Assembly (NCBI GenBank): GCA_014526335.1
Contig: JACTAT010000024.1
Coordinates: 696,673 to 760,672, forward strand
DNA: 64,000 nucleotides
Direction: 5' to 3'
Source: Chrysaora quinquecirrha
Taxonomy: Eukaryota; Cnidaria; Scyphozoa; Semaeostomeae; Pelagiidae
The position numbers and the translations under genes are program-made. The notes beneath the pieces are model-generated. The model had not been told where the DNA came from. It searched no databases and was given only the letters and a program-made list of their open reading frames with translations. Each line of letters begins with the position of its first letter. The first letter of the stretch is position 1. This document shows positions 47,176 to 58,561 of the stretch, piece by piece.

Positions 47176-49939
47176 ATGCAGGAAAAGCTTGTGTGCGCAG
47201 AACACCATCTGGAGTTGAAGCCAGTAGACTGGCTAGATGGAAGTAAAACCTCGAACAATCCTAGGATGCTCTGGGATATAAATGGACCAGTTCTGCTTGT
47301 TGGAAGAGAATACTTATGCATCAATTCAATACAAGATCATAAAATCCGTTCAACCGATCCAAAGTTTTTTTCTATGTTTCCTGAACTTTTTGTGGATTTG
47401 GTTTTTACACACAAATGCTGTTTCACTCGCCAGTTGCTATGTGATATCACCAATTTTCTTACATCAGGCTTATCATTTCGACAGATTTCAATTCTTTTAT
47501 CCAAAAAAACCAACCAGCATATAAGCAGAGCGGAATTCCTTTTCGAAAGAGATACATGACTTGAATCGGAACTTTCAGATGATGCAATTGACGAGTGTTT
47601 TAATAAAATGAAAGATTTTCTCCTGCACTTTGTACCAAGCGACCAGTCTTTGAGTTCAAAATTTTTGCGATGGTTTAATGAAAACATATACCATTACGAA
47701 CATGATATGGAAATCAAAACTGCAAAAACATTGATGGCTGATCATACATTTAAGGTATCATTATCTTCAAAAACAAGTATAGTCAATCTATTCCCCTAAC
47801 AAGATCTCTAAGAGTATACTATATGATATGGTTCAATAGACCCTCTTCTTATTAGATCTTCTACAAAGCTATTCTGTACTTTCTCTATTTTCTGTATGTG
47901 TAAAACTAAATTTTGAAATTGTATACGTAGAATTTCATTTCACTTCTTTTTTAATTCTTTTAACCCACATTAACTGGGCTGGGCTTTTTCGAGCTAAGTT
48001 AGCCAGTCTCTTATCTCAAAATGCAGAAGTATTCCTCTCCTTTCATGACTTAACAATGTCTTATTTTATTAACTTATTTATTCCAGATTGCTATGAATAT
48101 TGGCGCAAAATCAGCTAAAGGAAAATGGAAAAAAAATTTTAATTCGTTATTTGTCGTAATGAATGAAAATCAAGAAGTTGTGAAATGGCAGCTCACAAGA
48201 TCTGAAAAGTTTGATGTTCTGGAGAATTTGCTGAAAGATTGGCGGGAGAGGGGCAACTTAGAATGCATGATTATAGATAACTGCTGCAAGTGGAAAAATA
48301 AAATACACTCGTAAAACTAGATCTGTTCCATGCTGTTCAGCGTGTTACAGCAACCATCAGTAAAAAAATTTCTGAAAGATTAAAGTTTTGTGCGGATTTA
48401 AGGAAAATGTTTCGAAATGAAACAGATAATGGAAAGAGGCGGGAGCTTCCAACAGTGAATTCAGCCATGATTACAGGACTTTAGGGCAAAATGGTGTTCG
48501 TTGGATGAAGCTTGTAGCGGAAAAATAATTAGTGATGCAACAGAGAAAGCGATATCAAATTTGGAAAAACATGTCCGAAAAGGTTGCCTGTCAGACATCC
48601 CTGCTGGTTTCTCGACAAGCCTTAACAAAAACCTTCATAAACAGCTAAACAGGCTTGCACGTGGTCTAAAGCCCCTTGGTCCAGAGCTTGCATTTGCAAT
48701 TTTAACATTGTTCTTTTTGAAATGGAGCAACAAAAGTACAAGACGAAATGGTAAATCGAGAAAATCAAAAACTGTAAGCTCTGCTAAGCATTTATATGAG
48801 AACGTTTTTAGCAGCGCCCCAGTTCATGAGTCCGATAGCAAGACACAATTTCCAAAACAGGCAAAATTTTAAATTCTCTCCACACAAACTGAAGACGCCA
48901 AAACTGAAAACCCAAAGCACACCGAGGAGGACACTTTCCACTTGCGGCAAATTTTCAATCTGCAAAGCATCGTTGACAAAATGATGTCATATAATAACGA
49001 TAGAAAGCATGGGTTAGTTGAAGAAGATATAACACTTGGAATTTTTAAAAATTATCAAACGGAACTATGTAGTCAAGAAGGTTGTGAGGATGAGAGACTG
49101 GCTGCAAGAGTTCAAGAGTGTGAACTGAAAATTATTGAAACAAAGAAAGACGGTAATTGTTTATTCAATTCTCTTGCTCAGCAACTTACAAAACTTAAAC
49201 AAGATACTGAAATTAAAGAATTGAAAAGTCATCTACATGGTCTTCTGGAATCGGACAACGTTTCAATAGCAGCAGCTACTTCAAGGGAAAAAATGGTTAA
49301 CGAGTTGGAGGTAAAGGAGGATAAATATTCTGAGTTCCTTGTTGATAAAGATGATTTTAGAAGAATGAAGGTTTTTTTTAGAAAAAGCGGACAGTTTGCT
49401 GGTTCAATAGGCGATCTAATGATCAAGACATTGGCCAATATCACAAGAATCTCAATTATACTGATAACATCTATTGACGACTTCCTGATTGTTACAGTAG
49501 CAAGTGAATTTCCGATCCAACAACACGTACATGCAACATTAGCTTTCAACCAGGCTGGTTCTGGACATTACAGTCCTGTTGTTATCGATTCAGAAAAAGG
49601 AACTGAGTCTCAAAGAGCTATCTTGTCCTGTAAATACGGCTCAAGAGACAAGAGCAGCAGTGCTGGAAAAGTGCGCTGTTCGAATACATCGTCTTTTAGA
49701 TGGGAGAAGATAACCTGCCAAATCAATGGACCTCTGAAGAAATCGATATGCTCAATTTCATAGTTAGTAAAGGTCAACAGGACATTAAAGCAAGGTATGA
49801 AGCATTTCGAATTGCCCTTCAACGACACAAGATCACAATAGGAAAAAAGACCAAATTACAACTGAATAACAAAGTTAAAGCTTTGCAAAAGGCAAAGGAC
49901 TTAGATCGGGCTATCGCAGCCATAAACCAGCAACAATGA
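47176..49939 (+). pseudogene. Transposase gene with OTU protease domain, decayed
   Basis: Exon 1, 47176-47754, begins LVCAEHHLELKPVDWLD and ends ADHTFK before a GTATCA donor; an in-frame TGA lies at 47557. Exon 2 starts at 48087 (ATTGCTATGAATATTGG) with SLFVVMNENQEVVKW and IIDNCCKWKNK, then shifts frame to VKLDLFHAVQRVTATIS and again to IPAGFSTSLNKNLHKQLNRL. The Asp residues of ADHTFK and IIDNCC are candidate catalytic acids of a DDE-type transposase. 48942-49763 encodes an OTU cysteine-protease domain: DGNCLFNSLAQQL with the catalytic Cys and GSGHYSPVV with the His. A degraded Cys-containing segment (LSCKYGSRDKSSSAGK) and a final charged helix (49700-49939) follow. At least one stop and about four frameshifts make it a dead copy. 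OTU domains remove ubiquitin; their role in a transposon is unknown to me. Confidence 0.75.
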
Positions 49940-50238
49940 GATCGACTGCTTCATCTAAACAAAAACCATTACTTTGGGAAATTTAAGATCTATGGGACTT
50001 CACGTTTATAAATCTGATTGTTATTTCGCCATTTTTTAAAAATATTAGTAAAATATATAGAACACTTCAACAAAGGGTCTCGTTTTAAAAAAAAAATGAA
50101 AATTAAATCAAAGAGAAATTTTGACGTAAGATTCGACTTCAGCACCTTTTTTTGGTCTTGAGGCAAAGTTTTATGCTTCTAGACCTTAAGGAATTGATTT
50201 TATAGGTGTTAAAAGTTTAAGATTCTATAAAGGATTTA

Positions 50239-50407
50239 GCCCTGTTTACACAACAAAATTTCAACCCGGGTTCGACCAAGGTTGAATATTAACCCGGGTT
50301 GAATTTTTGTAGTGTAAACGCAACTAACCCGGGTTGAACCCGGGTTAAAGTAACCCACCATCAGGGTAGAAGTTAACCTGGGTTAGATTTTTGTAGTGTA
50401 AACAGGG
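50239..50407. mobile_element. Palindromic MITE, CCCTGTTTACAC ends
   Basis: The 13-bp ends GCCCTGTTTACAC and GTGTAAACAGGGC are perfectly inverted. The interior repeats AACCCGGGTTGAA in both orientations and TTTTGTAGTGTAAAC twice. It is 169 bp long with no coding capacity and no clear target duplication. Confidence 0.75.
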
Positions 50408-50461
50408 CTTTTCACTGAAGAAAATCGCTGGGGGTGACATTTTACACCCTCAGTTGAATGG

Positions 50462-50990
50462 TTCAATAGTTCGCAGGAGACCTAAAACAAGAAGGTCTTA
50501 ATGAATAAATAGCCACTGAGTATATGTAGAGGTAAGCTTACTTATATGGGAATTATTGTTTATAGTTGTGTTTGTAACTTCCTCGTTTTTCATATATATT
50601 AGTTCATTAGTTCTCAGGAGACCTAAAACGAGAAGGTCTTAATGAATAAATAGCCACTGGGTATATGTAGGGCTAAGCTTACTTATATGGGAGTTATCGT
50701 TTATACTTGTGTTTGTAACTTCCTTGTTTTTCATATATATAAGTTCATTAGTTCTCAGGAGACCTAAAACAAGAAGGTCTCGATGAATAAACAGCCACTG
50801 AGTATGTAGGGCTAAGCTTACTTATATGGAAGTTATCGTTTATAGTTGTGCTTTTAACTTCCTCGTTTTTCATATATATTAGTTCATTGGTTCTCAGGAG
50901 ACCTAAAACGTGAAGGTCTTAATGAATAAGATAGCCACTGAGTATATAATGCTAAGCTATCTTATATCTGAGTTACATTAATGATTTTAT
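50462..50990. repeat. 141-bp tandem repeat, four copies
   Basis: GACCTAAAAC recurs at 50479, 50620, 50761 and 50900, giving periods of 141, 141 and 139 bp. Each unit contains a small hairpin (AGACCT...AGGTCT), AATGAATAAATAGCCACT and TAAGCTTACTTATATGG. Differences between units are few, so the expansion looks recent. The last unit is diverged on the right. Confidence 0.9.
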
Positions 50991-50999
50991 CATGTTTGT

Positions 51000-52195
51000 T
51001 ATTTCGTCAATTTTTGAACATATTGTGTTAATATTTTTTTTCAAACTATCTTTTTATAACATTTCATCTGAGTCAAAGGATAAAACATTGAATTAGCGCC
51101 ATCCATCCGCTGGAAGAGCACCCCAAAAATTGTTGAAGACATAGAACTACGTAGAGGACATCTAGAAAATGTAGAGGGCATAACTACAGTACATAAGCTA
51201 TGCTTTTATCGAACTTGAGTTTTGAAATTTTGTTATTTTTAAAGTTTTTGTATGTTTCAATGAAAAATATATTGTTGTTTATCAGGAAACCTTAGACGAA
51301 AACAAAGAATAAAATGGCTTTAACTTTGTAGTTTGAAATGCTGTTATTTGTTTAATTTTCGGTAGATATTTATAAAAGATACAGCATTATTACCTTACTA
51401 CAAGAGCGTCTTATATTGTTTTCACACTGAGAGATTTATTTAAACAAGGTTTTGTGTCAGCCAATCACGGTGCTATGCTACAGTTATTTTGATTCATTGA
51501 AACATCAAATGGCGGACCAATGTCGAGTCTGCTACAGTGTTTCGAAATGTGGCGTGAACTAGCGAGCAAAGCGAGCAAATGTTGGGAGCTTTGAGGTGCA
51601 CACCAGGCCCTTTACTTTTTAGATAAGATAAAATTTAGTATCCTCCGATTGATCGTCAATTTTGTATTCTAGCAGAAGCGAAAAATCAATGAATAGCAAA
51701 ACACTATACATATAGCCTCACATATCATAATGCAATCATTCAGTTTAGGAACTAGTGGAGTGATCCTCGAAACGGCCATAAGAGAAAATGGGGAAATCGC
51801 AAAAAACCGATCTTTGAAAGAAGTGGCATGGACATGTCCCACCCCCTAGGAAGACCGTAGCCCCACCCTCGAAAAGATCGAGGTCACATGGCTTGTTTGC
51901 TGGGGAGCATTTGTCGGTTATAGCACAGTGATAAACAACAACAAAAAACATTGCACAGTTATTATCTCAAACACGCTCATGCGGATGAAAGTGATCGCAT
52001 TCCTTGACAGGTAATGCAAGTTCATAGCCTGACTATTCACTATATTTCCTTCAGTTTACATGCGACAAAGGAGTGTGTGAATAAGTAAACTAGATTTCTG
52101 ATCTTATGAGTTCGAGGATAAATAGGAACAATGGGCACAGTGACATATATAAACTTGCTACAAGTCTTTCTCGCAGGACAAAGTAGAGAAAAAGC
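51000..52195. other. Stretch with no recognised gene
   Basis: No coding exon or repeat is recognised. The sequence is AT-rich up to the start of LINE-derived coding sequence. Confidence 0.4.
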
Positions 52196-53392
52196 GAGAA
52201 TGTTAAACTAAGGTTAAAAACAAGGTTAAATTAGAAATGAAATGATTAAAAGCTGCTCTTTTGGTTTATTCAAGTTGCCAGGGACTTATTACTCCAATTT
52301 ATAAAAAAGGATCAAAATCAAACCCAGATAATTATCGTGGTATTTGTGTTGGCAATGCCCATCTCAAACTATTTTTTCTCTTATTAAATGCAAGGCTCTC
52401 CTGCTTTGTGAATTTTAATAAACTCATCCGTAAAAATCAAATTGGATTTCAAAGTGCATGTCGAACTTCTGATCATCTTCTAACTCTAAAAGCTTTGATT
52501 AACAAACCTGTTCAAGACTACTCTAAAAAGAAAGTACATGCTGCTTTCATCGACTTTCGTTAAGCATTTGACAATGTATGGCATAATGGCTTATTTAAAA
52601 AATTAAAAAATTATGAAAATTGATCAAAGGTTCCTGAATGCAATCCAAAATATGTATTAAAACACCAAATGCGCTGTTGAAATTGATAATACGTGCACAA
52701 ATGTTTTTATGTGCTCGAAAGGTGTGCAACAAGGATGTCCTCTAAGCCCAACTCTTTTTAACCTCTACATTAACGATCTAATCAACATCCTTGAAAAAGC
52801 AATCCTGCACCACTTAATCTTGGTCAAGAACCAATTACTTGTTTGTTCTATGCTCACGATTTAATAATTTTATTATTGTCGCAAGAAGAACTTCAAACAT
52901 GCCTGAACAGCCTAAACAGCCTGCTCGATTTCTATAATCGTTGCAAACTTTAAGCAAACTCTGATAAATCAAAATGCATGACTTTCTACAAAAAAAAAAA
53001 ACACCAAATATAAACGTACATTTTTTGTAAATAACCTACCCCTCAAAAACGTAACGGAATTTACCTATCTTGGTATAACATTAAAAGCAACTTGCAACTT
53101 TAAAGAATCACTAAGTATTTTAAGTTCTAAAGCCAACCGTGCCTTACAGGCTATAAAAAACAGATTTAAGATAAAAAGCCTCCCATTCCAAACGGCACTG
53201 AAACTTTACGATTCAATCATATCTCCTATCCTTCTATATGGATCAGAAGTCTGGGGACCTCACCTTAATGCGAATCAATCCGACTGGCACAAATTCGCGA
53301 TTGAGAAAATCCATACACAATTCCTAAAACGCATCCTTGGAGTGAATAGGTAGACAACAAACGCTCTTGTACAGGCAAAAACGGGACATAAA
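52196..53392 (+). pseudogene. Non-LTR retrotransposon (LINE) RT fragment, 5' piece
   Basis: Reverse-transcriptase motifs are in the usual order: NEMIK-like start at 52235; GLITPIYKKGSKSNPDNYRG; KNQIGFQSACRTSDHLL; AAFIDFR then a stop, AFDNVWH (motif A Asp retained); KGVQQGCPLSPTLFNLYIND; FYAHDLIIL at about 52846, where the catalytic YADD has become YAHD. Then come FTYLGITLKA and the C-terminal SIISPILLYGSEVWGPH and FLKRILGVNR. It breaks off after ALVQAKTG near 53390. Several stops and frameshifts are present. The 5' endonuclease part is absent. The C-terminal part of what is probably the same element is at 57196-57614. Confidence 0.8.
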
Positions 53393-53581
53393 AGAAAACG
53401 GCTTAGCTATTAGCCTACGCGTAGACCCATATCCCAAAGGAGGAAAGGGTCTACGAAACAATGAGTGAAAGCTTGCTACAGCGGTTTCCAGGATTCTGGA
53501 AACTTAATTTATGCTGATAATAAATTATGCATGTTTCCATGGTAAAATAATAAAAACCCAAGGAAGGACTTAAACATAAGC

Positions 53582-55659
53582 ATGGCGTCGCTTGAAAGCT
53601 TAGAGTTCGACGAAATAATATTTGCAGATGCGATAAAAACAGCTTGCACTTTTCTTTCAATCGAAGGATTTTACCAAGACCAAGAAGAAGCTTTGCATCA
53701 GGTTTTTAAAGGGGAGGACTTGTTCTTTAGTGCAAATACGGGCTACGGAAAGTCGTTAATTTTCCAAGCCATCCCAGTGATTGCAGACGTTATGAAAGAC
53801 AACAACATTGGCACAAGTACTGTTCTCGTTTTGACACCTTTAAACTCATTGATGAATAATCACGTTTCACATGTAAACAAAGTTTTTGGAATATCCCCAG
53901 CCACAATCTTTGAAGGTCAGGATGAAGATGTGTTCAGGGCCATTGAAGAGGGAGCTTACTCCATCATCTGTGCAACTCCTGAGTCCTTCATCGCAAACAA
54001 ACGCTGGAGAACACTGGCAACGTCTGAAACATTTCGTGAAGATTGTGTGGCAGTGGTTGTAGACGAAGCACATTGTCTGGTCCAGTGGTAAGTTTTTTCC
54101 AAGCTTGGCAAGTAATCACAATGTTCAAGATAAGAAACTGCCACCAGCAAAAAAAACAATTATTTCAAGAATGAACAATATGAGAATTTCTCTTCTTGGA
54201 TCTAAAGTCGTCATCATTTTCCTGATTTTTCTAAAATAAGGTGTTTTCCTTATTTTTGTAGGGGCAAGTCCACATCTCAGAAGACAGCACCTTTCAGAAA
54301 ATGGTATGGATGTTTGGCAGAACTAATATCATTGCTGCACTCCTCAGTAAAATTTGCAGTTTTCGCAGCTACAGCAACAAAGGCCACAAAAAATGCAATT
54401 TATCAGATGCTAGATTTGAATGTATTCAAAACATTTGCCATTGAAAAGCCAGCATTACGATCTAGCATTAGCTATCATTTTCTCTACCTCAGTAAAGAAA
54501 ACTCACTTGAAAACATATTTGAGAACTTAATTAATGATCTCAAAATGAAAAGGAAAAAGACAGAATGATGCATTATATTTTGTCGAACACGCAAGCAATG
54601 CTCTATTGTTTATTCCTTGTTTAGTGTTTTGCTGGGGAAGGACATCTTCTCAGAAAATAGTATAAGCCAGACAGATGCCCTTGTGCATATGTTTCATGCA
54701 GGTAGCCCACAATCAGTGAAGGATCATGTTGCCCATGAGATGTCCATTACTAACAGCCATCTTCGAGTTTTGGTGTGTACCATTGCCTTTGGAATTGGCA
54801 TTGACTGCAAGGCTGTACACCAGAGTATCACTTTGGCCCCTCCAAGACTGTAGAGGGTCTAGTCCAGGAAACTGGAAGACTAGGTCGAGATGGCAAACAA
54901 TGCTTTTGTTATGTGCGTTTTAATGGTCTATTATTAACTGCTCATTGTGACCCCCAAATGAAGGAACTTGTTGATTTGAAAAGCTGCAGAAGGAAATTCA
55001 TCTAAGAAGTTTTTGGAACAATTTGTAGCAATGCTCAGCCGGAAGGCTGTCTTTGCGGTGATGCATGCTACAAACCAGATAATAAAGGTAGTTGCAGTTT
55101 GCGAATGATGCAATTCAAGTTGAAGAATAATTCAGTTGAACACAAATCAGGTGACATTAAACGCTGTGTTTCAAAAATACAGAGAGCATTGCTTGAAAAA
55201 CAACTATTAAATTATAGGGATATGCTTCTACCCTCCAACACAGAGCAATTCATACCTGTTGGCTCTAGTGGAATTCTTCTGGAGTTTGGAAATTATCATA
55301 TAAATCAAGTACTGCAGCATTGTGACCATCTCTTCACAATGGATGACATAATTACGTGCATAGAGTTATGGAGGAATAGCCGTGCTAAAAACATCTTTGT
55401 AGCACTAAATGAAGTTTTCCAAGATATGGAAGAGTCTTGCCTGTCAAGTTTTATTGCTGAGGAGGACTTTGAAAACATGGACATTGTTGAAGAAGATTGG
55501 CAAAATATAAGGGATGATGACTCAAGAGCAGAACTGTTTACAGATTCAAAATTTTCAGATTTGTCTAAACTGACAACAGAAGATGGTCAAGATGAAATTC
55601 CAGATTTTGACATCGCAAATGCTAGTGCAATAATAGAAGATGCCATGCTTATACCTTAA
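53582..55659 (+). pseudogene. RecQ-family DNA helicase gene, decayed
   Basis: Exon 1 (53582-54087) starts MASLESLEFDEIIFAD and has a Q-like motif, Walker A (ANTGYGKSLIFQ) and, at its end, VVDEAHCLVQW (DEAH). A GT-AG intron, 54088-54261, separates exon 2 with AVFAATATK (motif III), IIFCRTRKQC, MFHAGSP, VLVCTIAFGIGID (motif V) and ETGRLGRDGKQC (motif VI). A Cys-rich segment, CRRKFI then CSNAQPEGCLCGDAC, fits the RecQ zinc-binding subdomain. The rest to 55659 is acidic and unassigned. Defects are an in-frame TGA at 54566, a one-base loss near 54847 and a TAA at 55003. RecQ enzymes unwind DNA 3' to 5'. It lies between two pieces of a LINE, so it probably arrived with a mobile or transposed segment. 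Confidence 0.8.
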
Positions 55660-56159
55660 CTAATATCACACTGACCAAAAACATTTAAATATTGTTAAAC
55701 GTTGCCATCAACATGTTCCTTATAACTAAATGTTTTTTTACACAGGAAACTAGCGTATAATATACAGTAGGAAACTAGTACTGGGATGGTAACAAATTTA
55801 TGAAACTCTATTGTGCTATGTTTGAGAAATGCTAAAAAACTGCCTTCTAGTAAGTCCAAGTCCAAAAAAATTTGGACCAAAAAAGAAATATATATCCAGC
55901 TGTGAGCTGTTAAGAACAAGTGACCCTTTACTTTTCCTCAAGGCAACTGGTGCAGCCCAACTAAAATAGGACTTGTTATTTTGAAAGCCAATTAGATGTC
56001 AGATTAGATGTCTGACAGTGGTCCTCTAAAAATTTATCACCTGAAAGTTATTTTGGTATGAATTTAAAACAGACACCCTAGATGCATCTGAAAATATTAA
56101 AGAAGGTTAACTAAGACATTTACCGCAGGTCCATAATGTTCATTTGACAGTCTGGATCT
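55660..56159. other. Gap between RecQ and the downstream minus-strand gene
   Basis: No feature is recognised. It separates the convergent 3' ends of the RecQ gene (+) and the two-exon gene (-). Confidence 0.4.
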
Positions 56160-56855
56160 TCATCTTGCATTTTGTTTCAGAATTATTTTCCTCTTGTGAG
56201 CATCAATCCATTTGAGCATGGCATTTATATCAAAATTGGATAAATGGCTGTCAGTTATTTCGGCAAAGTGAATGTAGCTTCTACCATCTTGCATGGTAAA
56301 AACTTTCTCCTTGACAAGTTCCTTAACCACTTTTCTGAAGTCATCTGTTGTTGAGCGTGTCGTATGTTTACCTGCTCTTCTCATGATCTGGCACATGACA
56401 TCAAAATTATCTTTTGCTTTCTTTTGGATGTTTTCATCACCACTAGATGTGGCATTTTTTGATGTTATGGGGGAAATAAAACATCCGTCTTCAACTTGCT
56501 TGACCGCTGGTGTTGACGTAACTGCTGGTATGATGTTTTGTCCATTATGTTTAGGTATGGTTGGGCTGTAGAGAATGAAGTTTTTGATATTGATAAGTTG
56601 AAAGCAATTGATTGAATGATGAAAAAAAGGAGTAAATAATCTACTTGTAAATAATCTTGTTTAGGCCTGTGTGTATAGGGCTATTTACCGTTGCCGTACA
56701 TACCTTAACATGTTACCAGTTGTTTTTTGCACTAAATTATCTTCTCCTCCAATATTTATAATTTCTTCAAATAAATAAGCGCTGTTGTCTTCCTCATCAT
56801 CCACTTCACTAAACTTCAGTTTCTTTGCTGACGCAGCTGACTTTTTCATTTTCAT
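56160..56855 (-). CDS. Small two-exon gene, unknown function
   Basis: Exon 1, 56704-56855, starts MKMKKSAASAKKLKFSEVDD and ends at an AG/GTATGT donor. Exon 2, 56160-56565, follows a CTCTACAG acceptor in phase (NML/SPTIPKHNGQ) and runs to a TGA. The intact product of about 185 residues has a basic start, an acidic patch, a Pro/Thr/Val linker and a helical C-terminal half (DDFRKVVKELVKEKVFTMQD, NFDINAMLKWIDAHKRK) that could be a winged-helix-like fold. The family is not recognised. Its convergent arrangement with the decayed RecQ gene, inside the same insert, suggests both travelled together. Unlike RecQ it shows no visible lesion. Confidence 0.55.
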
Positions 56856-56907
56856 GGACAAGCCTACTTCTCAACATTTTGTACGATACTTCGATATTAA
56901 TTCAAAG

Positions 56908-57195
56908 TCAATCTCTTTCGAGTTTTGCTTTCAATTCTGACCTCTTCTTTGTGATGGTAAGGCACTTCTTGCCTATATATGGAGAATTTTGATGAAGAAC
57001 AAATGGCAAATCATTCAAATCTACGTCTACATTTGATTTTCCGTTGACTTTGTTCCAATCCGTACGATTTATAATAACTTCAAAGCACAAGATACACGCT
57101 GTAGCACTACATTCATCTGCCATTACGAACTCCTCACCCAGCGCCACGCCACATGTGGTCTGGGTAGTAGTAATTGGAAATCGTATATTGACAAC
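56908..57195 (-). CDS. Small Cys-containing gene or exon, possibly truncated
   Basis: An open frame ends at 56908 and includes MADECSATACILCFEVI (possible start at 57122), LPFVLHQNSPYIGKKC and LTITKKRSELKAKLERD. The CxxC plus a later Cys and basic helix resemble the zinc-binding N-terminal segment of several cnidarian transposon-type proteins, but this is only an impression. The frame remains open upstream into LINE-derived sequence on the other strand (from about 57196), so if the gene began further upstream it has been cut. Confidence 0.35.
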   Translation of the reverse strand, partial: VVNIRFPITTTQTTCGVALGEEFVMADECSATACILCFEVIINRTDWNKVNGKSNVDVDLNDLPFVLHQNSPYIGKKCLTITKKRSELKAKLERD

Positions 57196-57830
57196 TGTTC
57201 TAGAGTGCTTTCTTATAAGACATGCAAAACTCAAATTCATTTCGAGAGGTATCTATCTTCAATCCGAAACAAAAAATATAGAAGACTTTTTACAAAATTA
57301 AGGCTTTCTGACCATTGCCTAGCGATAGAAAAGGGGAGACACATAAACCCCAAATTGAAAGAGATCAAAGATTTTGCAAACATTGCCCTGGTGAAATAGA
57401 GAATGAAACACACTTTTTATTATCCTGTAAAAACTATATCTTAGAACGAAAAACTTTCCTTAAAAGTATTGAAGATTGCTGCTCCCAATTCAAATCTTTT
57501 CCAACAAACAAACAAAAAGTCATATATCTCATGACAAATGAAAATGAAACCATATTAAACGATACGGGTGAATTTTTATCAACTATACATAATAGGCGTT
57601 TAGAAGAAAATTAGAGATGATTAAAATTTGAATTCTGATCTTTTTATAATTTTAGCTTTTAATTTTAGCCTTTACATATGAAACATTTTTATAACTTTAA
57701 CTAGCATGACTGATGTACCCTTTTTTGTAATCTGTTTTGTTAACTAATATTGTATTTCTGTTATTATTTGGTGTATAACCATGTATCATATATGAGGGGC
57801 AAGGGCTAGTGTGGAAAAAAAAATGATTGG
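57196..57830 (+). pseudogene. LINE C-terminal fragment and 3' end
   Basis: Two frames carry the usual LINE C-terminal region: LSYKTCKTQIHFERYLSS, LRLSDHCLAIEKGRH, then after a frameshift near 57350 the zinc-knuckle CKHCPGEIENETHFLLSC and a stop at 57614. An AT-rich 3' tail follows to about 57830. It appears to continue the RT fragment at 52196-53392, with roughly 100 codons missing between ALVQAKTG and this segment. Confidence 0.7.
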
Positions 57831-58560
57831 TTGGAAGCAGGTCATGCCACTATCAAACTAGATGATTGGCTAATGAGCAATTTCTGAGGGAGATTATGTT
57901 GCCAAGTTGGTAACATAACGCAGGCAACCTGGTTGAATCTAATCGATTAGTTCCTTGTGATATGCATTTGCGAAAATGTACGTTTTCCGTATCCTAGCTG
58001 GACTTATCAACGCATGTGTTATAATCATGTAAATCGTTAGGTTGCTAGGCATAAGCAAAAAAGGGGGAGATTAACCACAGTTCAGACTGTGTCAGAACTT
58101 CAAATTAATCACCCCCCCCCCTTTTCCCTTCATCAGAGGTAACAATGAAGTACAGAGAACACACTGTTTTATTATAAGCATGCATAAATTTTTGCCAAGC
58201 CTCGATTATTCATAAGATATTTCGATTTCTAGCCTAAAATATTCTTAACTTATTAAATATTTGTTCAATGTTATCAATAAATAAGATATTTGTCGATTGC
58301 CAATTTAAAATAGAAAAAGCCTGATTAACAGTTAGACGTTACAGTTAGTTAAATGTTTATTATAAAACAAATGACACATAGTCTACAGCGCAACAGTCAT
58401 ATTTTGCGCCTTGCACAAAATAAAAAGATTGTCTTCATGAAGCTTGGGCCTGGTATTATTCTTAAATAATTCTAAAATTTCAGTGATTTTGAGCCAATAT
58501 ATTCTTATAGACTGTATTCTTATTAACAAACTGTTTACATAAAAGTAGCCCTAAGTTCTT
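57831..58560. other. Stretch with no recognised gene
   Basis: No feature is recognised apart from a short poly-C run near 58111-58120. Confidence 0.4.
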
Positions 58561-58561
58561 G

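Noticed and set aside
47176..49939. Host OTU deubiquitinase gene
   Set aside because: The OTU domain is continuous with a transposase-type region and the copy is riddled with frameshifts, so a transposon origin is more likely.
53392..57200. Helitron identity for the RecQ insert
   Set aside because: No Rep/HUH motif and no CTRR-hairpin end were seen, and the helicase motifs are RecQ type rather than Pif1 type.
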